Below, piece by piece: positions 7,595 to 17,021 of a stretch of 64,000 bases of DNA. The position numbers and the translations under genes are program-made. Location: NCBI GenBank assembly GCA_018883245.1, contig VEQL01000004.1, forward strand, positions 1 through 64,000. The letters are read 5' to 3'. The stretch's first letter is position 1. Each line of letters begins with the position of its first letter. Source of the stretch: Chthoniobacterales bacterium. Its GTDB lineage: Bacteria > Verrucomicrobiota > Verrucomicrobiia > Chthoniobacterales > JACTMZ01. The notes beneath the pieces were generated by a model. It was not told the DNA's origin. It saw only the letters and a list, made by a program, of their open reading frames with translations, and searched no databases.

Positions 7595-9490
7595 ATGGCG
7601 AGCATTTATGAATACCCCGATGTCTTCGACGTGTTGGTCTTGGGTGCTGGCCATGCGGGTGTCGAGGCGGGCTTGGCTGCCGCGCGCTTGGGGGCAAAGA
7701 CCGGCATACTAACCCAGAATCTTGATACGATCGGGCAGATGTCGTGCAATCCGGCCATTGGCGGTCTGGCCAAAGGCCACATGGTCCGCGAGATCGATGC
7801 CTTGGGGGGTGTGATGGCTCAAAATACGGATGCCACGGGCATCCAGTTCCGCATGCTCAACGCGAGGAAGGGTCCGAGCGTCCAAGCGCCCAGGGCGCAG
7901 TGCGACAAGAAGGCATACCAGTTTCGCTTGAAGTGGGTCCTTGAACACTCCCCCAACCTGCATCTGCTCCAAGGCAATGCGGTGCGAATCCTCGTCGAGG
8001 ACGACTGCGTGACCGGGGTCGAAACGAACCTCGGCCTCCGCTATCGCGCCAAGACAGTGGTTGTGACTACCGGGACATTCATGCGCGGGCTGCTCCATGT
8101 GGGACTCCAGCAAACGACGGGCGGGCGCATGGGCGATGCAGTTTCGACGCTGAGCGACTCCTTGCGCGAGATCGGCTTGGCCACGGAACGGTTCAAGACT
8201 GGAACACCTTGCCGTATCCTCGGGCGGACCATCGATTTTTCCAAATGTCAGCGTCAAGATGGCGACGAGCCGCCGCCGACATTCGGTTTTTATCCCGAAG
8301 AGTTGGGCGATGAACCGGGCAATCCTTTCACATTGAACCGTTGGAAGGACGGGATGTTCCATGTGGAACAATTGCCATGCTGGATCACTTACACCAACGA
8401 GCGAACGCATGACCTGATCCGCACCAACCTCGACAAATCACCAATGTATGCGGGCATCATCGAGGGTGTTGGGCCGCGGTATTGTCCGTCGATCGAGGAC
8501 AAGGTCGTGCGGTTCGCCGACAAAGAGCGGCACCAACTTTTCTTGGAACCGGAAGGTCGGCAAACCGGCGAATACTATGTCAACGGCGTTTCCACGAGCC
8601 TGCCTTTCGAGGTCCAGTTGGCGTTCATACGCTCCGTTCCGGGGCTGGAAAACGCCCACATTCTGCGCGCCGGCTATGCGGTGGAGTATGACTATTGTCC
8701 GCCGACCCAGCTTCAGCGAACGCTCGAAACCAAGGCGGTTGGGGGGCTCTATTTGGCAGGACAAATCAACGGCACATCGGGCTATGAGGAAGCTGCGGCC
8801 CAAGGTTTGGTGGCGGGGGCAAATGCCGCGCTGAAATTGGACGGCAAAGCGCCGTTCCACGTGGAACGCTCCGAGGGCTACATCGGGGTTTTGATCGATG
8901 ATTTGGTCACGCGCGGCACCCAAGAGCCTTATCGGATGTTCACGAGTCGGGCCGAGTTCCGTCTCCTGCTTAGGCAGGACAATGCGGACCTTCGTCTCGC
9001 TGGAAAGGCGAGGGGAGCGGGCCTTATTTCGGCGGATCGGTATGCAAAGACCGAGGACAAGGCCAACGCGGTTGAAAATTTGAAAAACAAATTACAAGTT
9101 CTTCGCCACGAAGATATTACAATTTTCCAATGGATACGACGTCCGGAAAATTTCGTATCCGCCTTACCCGAAGATCTGCGCGCTCTGGCGCCGGAGAATA
9201 TTTGGACACTTGTCGAAACGGACCTCAAATATGAAGGGTATATCCGTCGCGAACTGGATTCTGTCGCGCGGCAGAAAAGGCAGGAGGAACAGGCGTTGCC
9301 GTCCGATTTGGACTATGCGTCCATTCCCGGGCTGCGCAACGAATCGCGGCAAAAATTTGCCGAACTTCGTCCGGCGACGCTCGGCCAAGCATCGCGCATC
9401 AGTGGCGTGACTCCGGCGGACATCGCGCTGTTGTCCGTCTGGCTGCGCAAGCAGCGGGGAGGGGAGGCAGCAACACGCTTGATGGCGTAG
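7595..9490 (+). CDS. mnmG: tRNA uridine 5-carboxymethylaminomethyl modification enzyme MnmG (GidA)
   Basis: This 631-residue FAD enzyme works with MnmE to make cmnm5U34 in the wobble position of several tRNAs. It begins with the FAD dinucleotide fold [20 protein letters not shown], followed by [40 protein letters not shown] and [12 protein letters not shown]. The C-terminal part carries [20 protein letters not shown]. The length is full. mnmG often lies beside the replication origin and parAB in other bacteria; parA and parB are not in this window, but two parS-like sites sit within the gene. No Shine-Dalgarno is evident before the ATG. Confidence 0.95.
   Translation: MASIYEYPDVFDVLVLGAGHAGVEAGLAAARLGAKTGILTQNLDTIGQMSCNPAIGGLAKGHMVREIDALGGVMAQNTDATGIQFRMLNARKGPSVQAPRAQCDKKAYQFRLKWVLEHSPNLHLLQGNAVRILVEDDCVTGVETNLGLRYRAKTVVVTTGTFMRGLLHVGLQQTTGGRMGDAVSTLSDSLREIGLATERFKTGTPCRILGRTIDFSKCQRQDGDEPPPTFGFYPEELGDEPGNPFTLNRWKDGMFHVEQLPCWITYTNERTHDLIRTNLDKSPMYAGIIEGVGPRYCPSIEDKVVRFADKERHQLFLEPEGRQTGEYYVNGVSTSLPFEVQLAFIRSVPGLENAHILRAGYAVEYDYCPPTQLQRTLETKAVGGLYLAGQINGTSGYEEAAAQGLVAGANAALKLDGKAPFHVERSEGYIGVLIDDLVTRGTQEPYRMFTSRAEFRLLLRQDNADLRLAGKARGAGLISADRYAKTEDKANAVENLKNKLQVLRHEDITIFQWIRRPENFVSALPEDLRALAPENIWTLVETDLKYEGYIRRELDSVARQKRQEEQALPSDLDYASIPGLRNESRQKFAELRPATLGQASRISGVTPADIALLSVWLRKQRGGEAATRLMA
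8355..8370. promoter_or_regulatory. parS-like site 2, inside mnmG
   Basis: The 16-mer TGTTCCATGTGGAACA matches the parS consensus in both flanks and differs from a perfect palindrome only at one central position (ATGT for ACGT). It encodes MFHVEQ just before the conserved [12 protein letters not shown] block of MnmG, a stretch that varies between species. Confidence 0.7.
8854..8867. promoter_or_regulatory. parS-like site 3, inside mnmG
   Basis: A second perfect GTTCCACGTGGAAC lies in mnmG about 500 bases beyond site 2. It encodes PFHVER just ahead of the conserved [12 protein letters not shown] block, again in a variable part of the protein. Confidence 0.8.
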
Positions 9491-9508
9491 AAAAGGATGG
9501 GGTGAAGC

Positions 9509-9550
9509 GGGGCGGCGGCGGCTTGACTACCGCGCGCCCCTGATTATTTT
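9509..9550 (+). terminator. intrinsic terminator after mnmG
   Basis: A GC-rich stem (GGGGCG pairing with CGCCCC, with extra inner GGCGG/CCGC pairs) begins 19 bases past the mnmG stop and is followed by TGATTATTTT. It would end transcription arriving from cdd-mnmG ahead of the convergent rng gene. Confidence 0.6.
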
Positions 9551-9615
9551 CTCCGGCGACGGATTCACGCGCCACCCACGATCACCGCAGCGGTGACCGA
9601 TGGCACATTGGCCGG

Positions 9616-11196
9616 TTACATCTTGAACAACTCAGTGCCGCTGGTCGCATCGGTGATGACGAATTTCTCGCGGTGCATGGCCGGTTCGGGCTTGAACGAG
9701 AGCCGTCCGCCGTAGCGTCGCTCGATATCGACGAGCAGCTCCTCGTCCTCGGTGCGCAGGCGGTTGAGGAGGTCGGGGTTCACGATGACCTTGATCTCGT
9801 GGATCGAGTCGATGTGCTTGCGCATCACGGCGTGCAGAGCACGCTGGAGCTCCACGCTCATGGTCATGGTGTTCTTGATCAGGCCGCGACCCTCGCAATA
9901 AGGGCAGGGGTCGAACTGCGACATGCGCATGCTTTCGGCCGCGCGCTGGCGGGTCATTTCCATGAGCCCGAGTTGCGAGATGGGAAGCACGTGGGTGCGC
10001 GCCTTGTCGCGCTTGAGGCGTTGCTTCATCCGCTGGTAAACGGCCTGCTGGTCCTTGCGCGATTTCATGTCGATAAAGTCGGCGACGATGAGTCCGCCGA
10101 TATTGCGCAGGCGCATCTGGCGCGCGATCTCGTCCGCCGCCTCGAGGTTGGTCTGAAGGATGGTTCTCTCGACGTCCTTGCCGCCTTTGTTGCGGCCGGT
10201 GTTGACGTCCACGGAAATCAGGGCCTCGGTTTCGTCAATGACGATGTAGCCGCCGCAAGGCAGCCAGACTTGGCGGTGGAACGCTTTCTCGATCTGCTTG
10301 TTGACGCCGTATTTGTCGAAGATGTGCTGTTCTTCCTGGTAAAACTGGATGCGCTTTTTCGAGCGCGGGGAAACTTGGGCCACCAGTTCCTGCATGCGCT
10401 CGACGGACGGAAGGTCATCACAAACGACGGCGTCCACTTCCTCGGTGAGAAAATCGCGCACGGTGCGCTCGACAAGATCGGGTTCCTCGAAGAGTTGGTA
10501 GGGGGAGCGCTGAGACTCCATGTTTTTCTCGATCTCCTGCCATTGTTCGAGAAGCAGATGCAGGTCGCGGACGAAGAAGCGCGAACGCTGGCCGGCGCCG
10601 ACCGTGCGGATGATCACACCCATCCCGTCGGGTATTTCCAGCTCGTTGAGGATTTTGCGCAGCCGCTCGCGTTCTTTCGGATCGTCGATCTTGCGCGAGA
10701 TGCCGCACTGCGGGCTGAAGGGCATGAGGACGAGATAGCGTCCCGGCATGCTGATGTTGGTGGTGATCCGCGGTCCCTTGGTGCCGATGGGCCCCTTGCT
10801 CACTTGGACCATGATATCGGACCCCGGCGGGTAGATCGTCGGGATGTCCTTCGCCGTGATTTTCTTCGGGATCTTTTTGCCGTTGTTGCGGCGCACTTCC
10901 TCGATGCCGCTGTCGAGCGCGGCGGGGATGGCGTCCCAAAAGTGAAGGAACGCGTTTTTCTCGAAGCCGATATCGACGAACATGGCCTTGAGGCCCTGCT
11001 CGATATTTTTCACGCGGCCCTTGTAGATGGAGCCGACGATATTGCGGTCGGAGACGCGCTCGACGTTGTATTCCTCGAGTTGTCCGTCTTCGAGCACGGC
11101 CACGCGCTTTTCAAGTTTCTCGGCGTTGACGATGAGACGGGCGCCGGCGCCGGATTTCGAGGGCAGCCCGAGGAGTTTTTTGACTTTTTCAATCAT
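9616..11196 (-). CDS. rng: ribonuclease E/G family endoribonuclease, RNase G-like
   Basis: This 526-residue protein has the catalytic core of the RNase E/G family: an S1-like RNA-binding part (residues about 40-130, with VGSIYKGRVKNIEQGLKAMF), an RNase H-like core with ISVDVNTGR and GGLIVADFIDM that hold the metal-binding aspartates, and the zinc-link CPYCEGRG. There is no long C-terminal scaffold arm, so it is closer to RNase G. It would process rRNA 5' ends and degrade mRNA. An upstream frame extends into mrdA, but the ATG at 11196 (MIEKVKKLLGLPSK) is the sensible start. It closes the mreB-mreC-mreD-mrdA cluster, 28 bases after mrdA. Confidence 0.92.
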   Translation of the reverse strand: MIEKVKKLLGLPSKSGAGARLIVNAEKLEKRVAVLEDGQLEEYNVERVSDRNIVGSIYKGRVKNIEQGLKAMFVDIGFEKNAFLHFWDAIPAALDSGIEEVRRNNGKKIPKKITAKDIPTIYPPGSDIMVQVSKGPIGTKGPRITTNISMPGRYLVLMPFSPQCGISRKIDDPKERERLRKILNELEIPDGMGVIIRTVGAGQRSRFFVRDLHLLLEQWQEIEKNMESQRSPYQLFEEPDLVERTVRDFLTEEVDAVVCDDLPSVERMQELVAQVSPRSKKRIQFYQEEQHIFDKYGVNKQIEKAFHRQVWLPCGGYIVIDETEALISVDVNTGRNKGGKDVERTILQTNLEAADEIARQMRLRNIGGLIVADFIDMKSRKDQQAVYQRMKQRLKRDKARTHVLPISQLGLMEMTRQRAAESMRMSQFDPCPYCEGRGLIKNTMTMSVELQRALHAVMRKHIDSIHEIKVIVNPDLLNRLRTEDEELLVDIERRYGGRLSFKPEPAMHREKFVITDATSGTELFKM

Positions 11197-11224
11197 GGTG
11201 TTGAGAGGTGGGGTGAGTTTGGTT

Positions 11225-13375
11225 TCAGCGCTGCCGGGATGGTTCGGGTTTCTCTTTTTTCTTACCGCCGCCGAACAGGCGCTGGAAAATGTTGGGTTTC
11301 TTCTGCACCGTGCCCTCGGCATCGGCCACGGGGCGGACGGTCGGGGCGGCGGCTGTGGGCGCGCCCTCCGAGGCTGTCATATCCTCGGGCGGAGCGGCCG
11401 CGAGAGCCGCGGGGATGGCGCGACCGAAATCCACGCCGGAAACGAACTGGAAGCTGCCCTTGGCCGGCTCGAGGGCGGCGACCTCGAGCGACTCGCCTTC
11501 TTCCATCTTGAAAATGTCGGCGAGAATCTTCGAGGCGATGGGCGCGGCGACCCCGCCGCCGGACTGGGCACCCTGGACTATGACGGCCACGGCATAGCGG
11601 GGTTTGTCATAAGGCGCGAAGCAGATGAACCACGTGTGGTTGTCTTTGACGCGTCCGCGCCAGAACTGCGCGGTGCCGGTTTTGCCGGCCACTTCGTAAT
11701 TTTTGATGCGCGCTGCGGGCGCGGTTCCGCCGCCGCGGTTCACCACGTCCCACATGCCGCGTCGCACGATCTCGATATGTTCCGCGTCGATTCCGTTCTC
11801 GGCAAGGTTGGCGCGCACTTTAACGGGTTCCTGTCGGATCACAGTGCCGTCGGGTGCCACGATTTTGTCCACCAAGCGGGGGTAGTAGCTGGTTCCGCCG
11901 TTGGCGACCGCCGCCGCGATCATGGCCATCTGCAGCGGCGTGGCGAGGACGAAGCCTTGGCCGATCGAGACGTTGGCGGTTTGTCCGCGCGACCAGCGCT
12001 CGCGGGGGTAATTCGCCTGCAGCCATTCGGGGCCGGGCAGAATGCCGGCCGATTCGCCGGAGAGGGGAAGTCCCGATTTTTGTCCGAGGCCGAGCATGCT
12101 GCCCACGGCGTCTATCTGGTCGATGCCGGCGGCATTGCCATACTGGTAAAAAAACGCGTTGCAGGAAAACTGGATAGCCGGCTCGAGACCGAGCGTCCCG
12201 TGGGCCCCGTTCTTGTCCGCGATCCAGCACTTCATGAGCTTGTCGCCGAACTGCACGCCGCCGCTGCAATTGAATCGCCGTTCGCCGACACCAGCGCGCA
12301 GCCCGGCCAGTGCGGTGGGTATTTTGAAAGTCGATCCCGGGGCATAGGCGCTGGTGGCGCGGTTCATGAGGGGGTCGGTCGGGTCGTTGGTCAGCTCGTT
12401 CCATTCGGGGGCGGAGATCGCGGGAATGAAGGCATTCGGGTCGAACGAAGGCACGCTGGCCATGGCAAGGATGTCGCCGTTGTTCGGGTCCACCACGACC
12501 GCCGCGGCGCGTCCGACCGCACGCAGGGCTTTCTCCGTGATGTATTGGATGCGCGCGTCGATGGTGAGCTGGACGGCGTTGCCCTGCACCGGCGGCTCAT
12601 TGGCGATTTCCCCCTCGATGACACCCTTGGCGTTGCGCTGCAGCACGCGCGAACCGGCGGTGCCTCGCAGATCCGAATCCAGCACCAGCTCCAGCTGCGC
12701 TTTGCCCTCGGTGTCGGGCTGGTAGAAGTTGAAGTTTGCGGCCTCTTCCTTGTCGATCTCGTTGGGTGCGCCGACGTAGCCGAGGAAATGCGAACCCAGC
12801 GCCCCGTAAACGTATCGGCGCACGGGGCGCACGGTCACGTTGACACCGGGGAGGTCCACGTCGTTCTCGGCGAACTTCGCCATCGTGTCGAAATCGAGGT
12901 CTTCCATGTAGGTGTAGGGAACCTCGGTGTTGTTGCGGAAATGCATGCGCAACGCATTGGCGTTGTAATCGCGCGCCAGCCCCAGTTCCGCGAGGCGCGG
13001 CATGACCGTGTCATTCACAATCTTGACGATGTCGGGCTCGCTCTTTTCGGTCATCATGCCCGCCACAGTCGTCTGGTAGGTGTGTTTGGGCACGTCGCCG
13101 AATCGCGTGCGGTATTCCCGAACCATGTCGGGAAGATAGAACTCGATCGCGTTGCTGGCGCGGTTCTGCGCCAGCGGGACGCCCGCGCGGTCCAGTATTT
13201 CCCCGCGCACCGCGGGCAGGCGCACGCTCACCTGCGAGTTGCTGCGGATGCGTGCGGTGTATTCTGCGCCGCGCGCGACCTGCACATACCAGAGTTTCCC
13301 GGCGAGCAGGGCAAAGCACGCCGCGGCGACTGCCGCGATCACTGCGATACGAAATTCGTGGGATCGCCTGATCAT
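11225..13375 (-). CDS. mrdA: penicillin-binding protein 2 (elongasome transpeptidase)
   Basis: This 716-residue class B PBP cross-links peptidoglycan during elongation. One N-terminal membrane helix (residues 9-28) is followed by the dimerisation domain (VRLPAVRGEILDRAGVPLAQ) and the transpeptidase domain with the SxxK nucleophile STFK at 348-351, SCN at 404-406 and KTGT at 565-568. A Pro/Ala tail ends in a basic GGGKKKEKPE stretch. The ATG at 13375 overlaps the mreD stop by 4 bases. The gene completes an mreBCD-mrdA operon. A rodA (mrdB) glycosyltransferase gene, usually the next gene, is absent here. Confidence 0.93.
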   Translation of the reverse strand: MIRRSHEFRIAVIAAVAAACFALLAGKLWYVQVARGAEYTARIRSNSQVSVRLPAVRGEILDRAGVPLAQNRASNAIEFYLPDMVREYRTRFGDVPKHTYQTTVAGMMTEKSEPDIVKIVNDTVMPRLAELGLARDYNANALRMHFRNNTEVPYTYMEDLDFDTMAKFAENDVDLPGVNVTVRPVRRYVYGALGSHFLGYVGAPNEIDKEEAANFNFYQPDTEGKAQLELVLDSDLRGTAGSRVLQRNAKGVIEGEIANEPPVQGNAVQLTIDARIQYITEKALRAVGRAAAVVVDPNNGDILAMASVPSFDPNAFIPAISAPEWNELTNDPTDPLMNRATSAYAPGSTFKIPTALAGLRAGVGERRFNCSGGVQFGDKLMKCWIADKNGAHGTLGLEPAIQFSCNAFFYQYGNAAGIDQIDAVGSMLGLGQKSGLPLSGESAGILPGPEWLQANYPRERWSRGQTANVSIGQGFVLATPLQMAMIAAAVANGGTSYYPRLVDKIVAPDGTVIRQEPVKVRANLAENGIDAEHIEIVRRGMWDVVNRGGGTAPAARIKNYEVAGKTGTAQFWRGRVKDNHTWFICFAPYDKPRYAVAVIVQGAQSGGGVAAPIASKILADIFKMEEGESLEVAALEPAKGSFQFVSGVDFGRAIPAALAAAPPEDMTASEGAPTAAAPTVRPVADAEGTVQKKPNIFQRLFGGGKKKEKPEPSRQR

Positions 13376-13914
13376 GGGCTCAAGCGCCCCCCGCGGCGCA
13401 CGCGACCGGACGCGCCTTCGGGCAAGAGCTGGAAGAAGAAGTAAACCGGCGGCGCGAGAAAAAGCGCGGCCAGGGCGGGGCCGGTGATGTTCCAGAACAC
13501 GGCGCCATCCAGGAGGAAAGAGCCGCGACGGAGACACACCATGAGGTATTGACCGACCAGCAGAACCAAAGTCACGGCCGCCGATCCGAGACAGTGAACT
13601 TCCCACCGGCCCTCGAGGAAAAGGGGGCGAGCTGCGTGCAGAAACGTGCCGGCGACAACATAAAAGAGCATAGACCAGCCAAGCCCGATTTCAACTTGGT
13701 CGCCCACGACGTGCAGAACCGAAAGATCGCTCAACAAACCGGTGTAGAGAGCGAAACCCAGCATCGCCGGAAAGGGCATCCAGAGCGCCCCGTAGCAGAA
13801 GACCACCGGGACCACGAGCAAACGTGCGCCGGCGAGAAACGGGATCGACGGCAAAAATTCCTGCGCCACCACGGCGGCGTAAACGGCGAGCACAAGGATG
13901 ATTCCGCGGATCAT
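13372..13914 (-). CDS. mreD: rod shape-determining membrane protein MreD-like
   Basis: This 180-residue protein is nearly all membrane helices: an N-terminal MIRGIILVLAVYAAVVAQEF, then helices with LLVVPVVFCYGALWM, LGFALYTGLLSDL, AAVTLVLLVGQYLMV and AALFLAPPVYFFF. MreD is poorly conserved, so the call leans on topology, size and its place between mreC and mrdA, each overlapping by 4 bases. It is a cytoplasmic-membrane partner of MreC in the elongasome. The C-terminus is short and basic. Confidence 0.8.
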   Translation of the reverse strand: MIRGIILVLAVYAAVVAQEFLPSIPFLAGARLLVVPVVFCYGALWMPFPAMLGFALYTGLLSDLSVLHVVGDQVEIGLGWSMLFYVVAGTFLHAARPLFLEGRWEVHCLGSAAVTLVLLVGQYLMVCLRRGSFLLDGAVFWNITGPALAALFLAPPVYFFFQLLPEGASGRVRRGGRLSP

Positions 13915-14717
13915 TTGGTCCCGAGAACCACGAACACGTCTTCCAAGCGGGAGAAATCCACCGCGGGTTCAACCACGGCCTGCCCGTCAAGTTCACGTGT
14001 CCGGAATTCTTTGACTGTCCCCAGCAGGATACCCGCGGGGAATACGGCGCCGCTCACGCCGGCCGTGAACACTTTCATGCCCGGCTGGAGATTGGCGTCG
14101 CGGTTGAGAAAATTGAGCACGAGTTCGGGTGGCGCGTTGCCCGTGACACGCCGGCCGGTGAGGATGCCCTGCTCGTTGGTTCCTTCGACCCGGGCGGCCA
14201 CTTTGCAGTTTTCGTCGGTGAGGAGCATGACGATCGAAATGTCTTTGGCCACGGTGGTGGTGCGGCCGACCAAACCCTCGGCGGTAAGGACCGGTTGCGC
14301 GGCGTCCACTTTCTCCGCGAACCCGCGGTTGATTTTCAGCGTGCTCCACCAACTCGAGGCGTCGCGCGTGATCACCTGAGCGGGGAGGAGACGGAAGGCC
14401 GAGCGCTCGCGGTATTCGAGGGCTGCGCGCAGGCGTTTGTTTTCGCCCTCCAAATCGCCGAGGAGCTGGTTGGACGCCTTGAGCTGGTTGTTCTCACTGG
14501 ACAGCTGGGCGTTGTCGGCCTCCAACTCGTCGAGGGTCTTGAGGCCCTTGTTGAGCTTGGAGATTTTTTGGGAGACCGCCGATCCCGCTTTCAGCGCGGG
14601 AGTCGAAACATCGAGGAAGCGCCCCTGCATCGACTTCATGCATTGCGTCGAGAGGCTGAGAAACACGAGGCCGACGAGGAGCGCCGCTCCCAGGAGGATG
14701 AGGTGCGACTTTTTCAT
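13911..14717 (-). CDS. mreC: rod shape-determining protein MreC
   Basis: This 268-residue periplasmic scaffold has one N-terminal membrane anchor (KKSHLILLGAALLVGLVFL) and a coiled coil (about residues 55-105, with TLDELEADNAQLSSENNQLK). The beta-domain follows with RDASSWWSTLKINRG, GLVGRTTTVAKDISIVMLLT and VFPAGILLGTVKEF. MreC links MreB, MreD and PBP2 in the elongasome. It overlaps mreD by 4 bases and lies 43 bases after mreB. Length is typical. Confidence 0.93.
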   Translation of the reverse strand: MKKSHLILLGAALLVGLVFLSLSTQCMKSMQGRFLDVSTPALKAGSAVSQKISKLNKGLKTLDELEADNAQLSSENNQLKASNQLLGDLEGENKRLRAALEYRERSAFRLLPAQVITRDASSWWSTLKINRGFAEKVDAAQPVLTAEGLVGRTTTVAKDISIVMLLTDENCKVAARVEGTNEQGILTGRRVTGNAPPELVLNFLNRDANLQPGMKVFTAGVSGAVFPAGILLGTVKEFRTRELDGQAVVEPAVDFSRLEDVFVVLGTK

Positions 14718-14760
14718 CGGTTCTGTTGCGTGTTTCCGCGCGGGAGGCGGAGGGCGCGTC

Positions 14761-15807
14761 TCAAGAAGCGGTGGTTGTGCGCAGGCTGCTCTGGGCGATG
14801 CTGCGGAGAACCTCGATCTCGCTCAGCACCCGGCCCGTTCCTTCGGCCACGGCACTGAGGGGATCGTCGGCGATGTGGACGGGAAGGCCCGTTTCATCGC
14901 GCAGCAATTGGTCAAGCCCGCGCAGCAGCGCTCCGCCGCCGGCGAGCACCATGCCGCGATCCACGAGGTCGGACGACAACTCGGGCGGGCAGCGCTCCAG
15001 CGTGGTGCGGACCGCATCGACGATGCTGTTGAGCGGCTCGGCGAGAGCCTCGCGCACTTCCTGCGAGGTGAGGGTGATGGTTTTGGGAAGACCGGCCACA
15101 AGGTCGCGGCCTTTGACTTCCATGGAAGTTTCCTTCGGCAACTTGATGGCCGAACCGAGTTTGATTTTGATGTCCTCGGCCGTGCGCTCGCCGATGGCCA
15201 GGTTGAAGTTGCGCTTGAGGTATTGGACGATGGCTTCGTCCAGCTCGTCGCCCGCCACGCGCACGCTGCGGCTGAAGACGATGCCGGCGAGGGAAATGAG
15301 GGCCACTTCCGTCGTGCCGCCGCCTATGTCGATGATCATATTGCCGGCGGCTTCCTGGATGGGCAGGCCGACGCCGATCGCCGCGGCCATGGGTTCTTCG
15401 ATGAGATAAACTTCGCGCGCACCGGCGTGGGTGGCCGAATCTTTCACCGCGCGTTTCTCCACCTCGGTGATTCCCGAAGGAACGGCGATAACCACGCGGG
15501 GCCGGACCATGCGGCGTCCTCCGTGGGCTTTGCTGATCAGGTGCGAGAGCATCGCCTCGGTGATTTCAAAGTCGGCGATCACGCCGTCTTTCAGCGGACG
15601 GATGGCCACGATGTTGCCCGGTGTGCGGCCGAGCATGCGCTTGGCTTCGTTGCCGACGGCCAGCACTTTGTTGGTGCCGGCTTGCACGGCGACAACGGAC
15701 GGTTCGCGCAGGACGATGCCCTGGTCGCGGACGAAGACGAGCGTATTGGCCGTTCCGAGATCGATTCCGATATCGCTCGAAAAAAGTCCGAAAAATTTTC
15801 TGAACAT
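14761..15807 (-). CDS. mreB: actin-like rod shape protein MreB
   Basis: This 348-residue bacterial actin has the two phosphate-binding motifs [12 protein letters not shown] (residues about 15-26) and [17 protein letters not shown], plus [18 protein letters not shown] and the adenosine motif [15 protein letters not shown]. MreB filaments under the membrane organise sidewall peptidoglycan synthesis. It is first in the mreBCD-mrdA-rng operon. The 167 bases before it separate it from divergent hemE and should carry both promoters. An intact mreB-mrdA set implies a rod-shaped cell. Confidence 0.96.
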   Translation of the reverse strand: MFRKFFGLFSSDIGIDLGTANTLVFVRDQGIVLREPSVVAVQAGTNKVLAVGNEAKRMLGRTPGNIVAIRPLKDGVIADFEITEAMLSHLISKAHGGRRMVRPRVVIAVPSGITEVEKRAVKDSATHAGAREVYLIEEPMAAAIGVGLPIQEAAGNMIIDIGGGTTEVALISLAGIVFSRSVRVAGDELDEAIVQYLKRNFNLAIGERTAEDIKIKLGSAIKLPKETSMEVKGRDLVAGLPKTITLTSQEVREALAEPLNSIVDAVRTTLERCPPELSSDLVDRGMVLAGGGALLRGLDQLLRDETGLPVHIADDPLSAVAEGTGRVLSEIEVLRSIAQSSLRTTTAS

Positions 15808-15974
15808 GGCAAGTGGTCCAAACCTTGGGAAAAGGCTTGGCTATGAACGACCAATAAACCCGTCCGTGCCCTGCTAGGTCAAGGATATTGGGGCCACCGG
15901 CCACCGGTGCAAACTTGAGCCGCGGCCGCATCCCTGCGAACTTGTTCGGCTGCGGCGGTTCCGCCGTATTCTTC

Positions 15975-17021
15975 ATGACAGGTAAAGAACGCTTCCTCGC
16001 CGCTTGCCGTTGCGCACCGGTCGATCGTCCCCCGGTTTGGATGATGCGACAGGCCGGCCGCTATTTGCCCGAATACCGGGATCTCAAGAAAAGCTATTCG
16101 TTCCTTGAGATGATCCGCTCTCCGGAACTCGCGGCCGAAGTGACAATGCAGCCGCTGAGACGGTTCGCCTTCGATGCAGCGATCATTTTCAGCGACATCC
16201 TTGTCGTGCCGGAGGCCTTGGGTCAGCCGTTTTCCTTTGCCGAGGGCAAGGGTGTGCGCATGGAATTCCGCCTGCGCACCCCCGACGACCTCCGGCGCAT
16301 CTCCCCGGACGGGGCGGCGGAACGGCTCGATTATGTCTACCGGGCTTTGCGGCGGACGCGGGAGGCTCTCGGCCCGGAAACCGCGCTGCTCGGGTTCGGA
16401 GGTTCTCCATGGACCTTGGCCGCCTACATGATCGAGGGAGGATCGTCGGAGAACGGCGCCGCGGTCCGTGCCATGGCGGAACGGGGGGATCCGGTGCTCG
16501 TCCGTTTGCTGGAAATACTCACCGAAGTTCTGGCCGGATATTTCCGCAGACAGATCGAAGCCGGCGCGGATGCGATCCAGATTTTCGATTCATGGGCACC
16601 TTGGTGCGATGGCTACGAGGAGTGGTCCTTGCGCTGGGTGCGCAAAATCGCCGGTCTCTTGCCTCCCCAAGTGCCGTTGATTTTTTTCGCGCGCGGACGC
16701 AACCGCGAGGCGGCGGCCCTGGCATCAACCGGCGCCACAGTGCTCTCGCTCGATTGGGAAACGCCGCTCAGCCAAGTCCGCCGCGCGCTCGCGCGCGAGA
16801 TCGCCCTGCAGGGAAACCTCGACCCCGTCGCGCTCGAAGGCGCACCGCAGGAGGCCGCGGACGCCGCGCGCGCCGTCCTCGAAGACATGGCGCCTTTCCC
16901 GGGCCATATCTTCAACCTCGGCCACGGGATCCGTCCGTCCGCCCGCATCGAATCGGTTGCCGCCGTCCTGGAATCGGTGAAGAACTTCCGCAAAGATCAC
17001 CATGCAGCCTCTGCCCGTTGA
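15975..17021 (+). CDS. hemE: uroporphyrinogen decarboxylase
   Basis: This 348-residue enzyme converts uroporphyrinogen III to coproporphyrinogen III. The N-terminal substrate-binding signature is PVWMMRQAGRYLPEYRDLK. Further motifs are IIFSDILVVPEALG (catalytic Asp), GFGGSPWTLAAYMIEGG and the C-terminal HIFNLGHGIRP. The ATG at 15975 (MTGKERFLAACR) is preferred; the frame runs upstream another 29 codons without similarity. It is the first gene of hemE-hemN-hemG-hemH and overlaps hemN by 20 bases. Confidence 0.96.
   Translation: MTGKERFLAACRCAPVDRPPVWMMRQAGRYLPEYRDLKKSYSFLEMIRSPELAAEVTMQPLRRFAFDAAIIFSDILVVPEALGQPFSFAEGKGVRMEFRLRTPDDLRRISPDGAAERLDYVYRALRRTREALGPETALLGFGGSPWTLAAYMIEGGSSENGAAVRAMAERGDPVLVRLLEILTEVLAGYFRRQIEAGADAIQIFDSWAPWCDGYEEWSLRWVRKIAGLLPPQVPLIFFARGRNREAAALASTGATVLSLDWETPLSQVRRALAREIALQGNLDPVALEGAPQEAADAARAVLEDMAPFPGHIFNLGHGIRPSARIESVAAVLESVKNFRKDHHAASAR

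Noticed and set aside
9673-13444. Very long plus-strand ORFs opposite rng and mrdA (612 and 805 codons)
   Set aside because: They are antisense shadows created by GC-rich codon use; their His/Asp/Gly-rich peptides match no family, while the minus-strand frames carry intact enzyme motifs.
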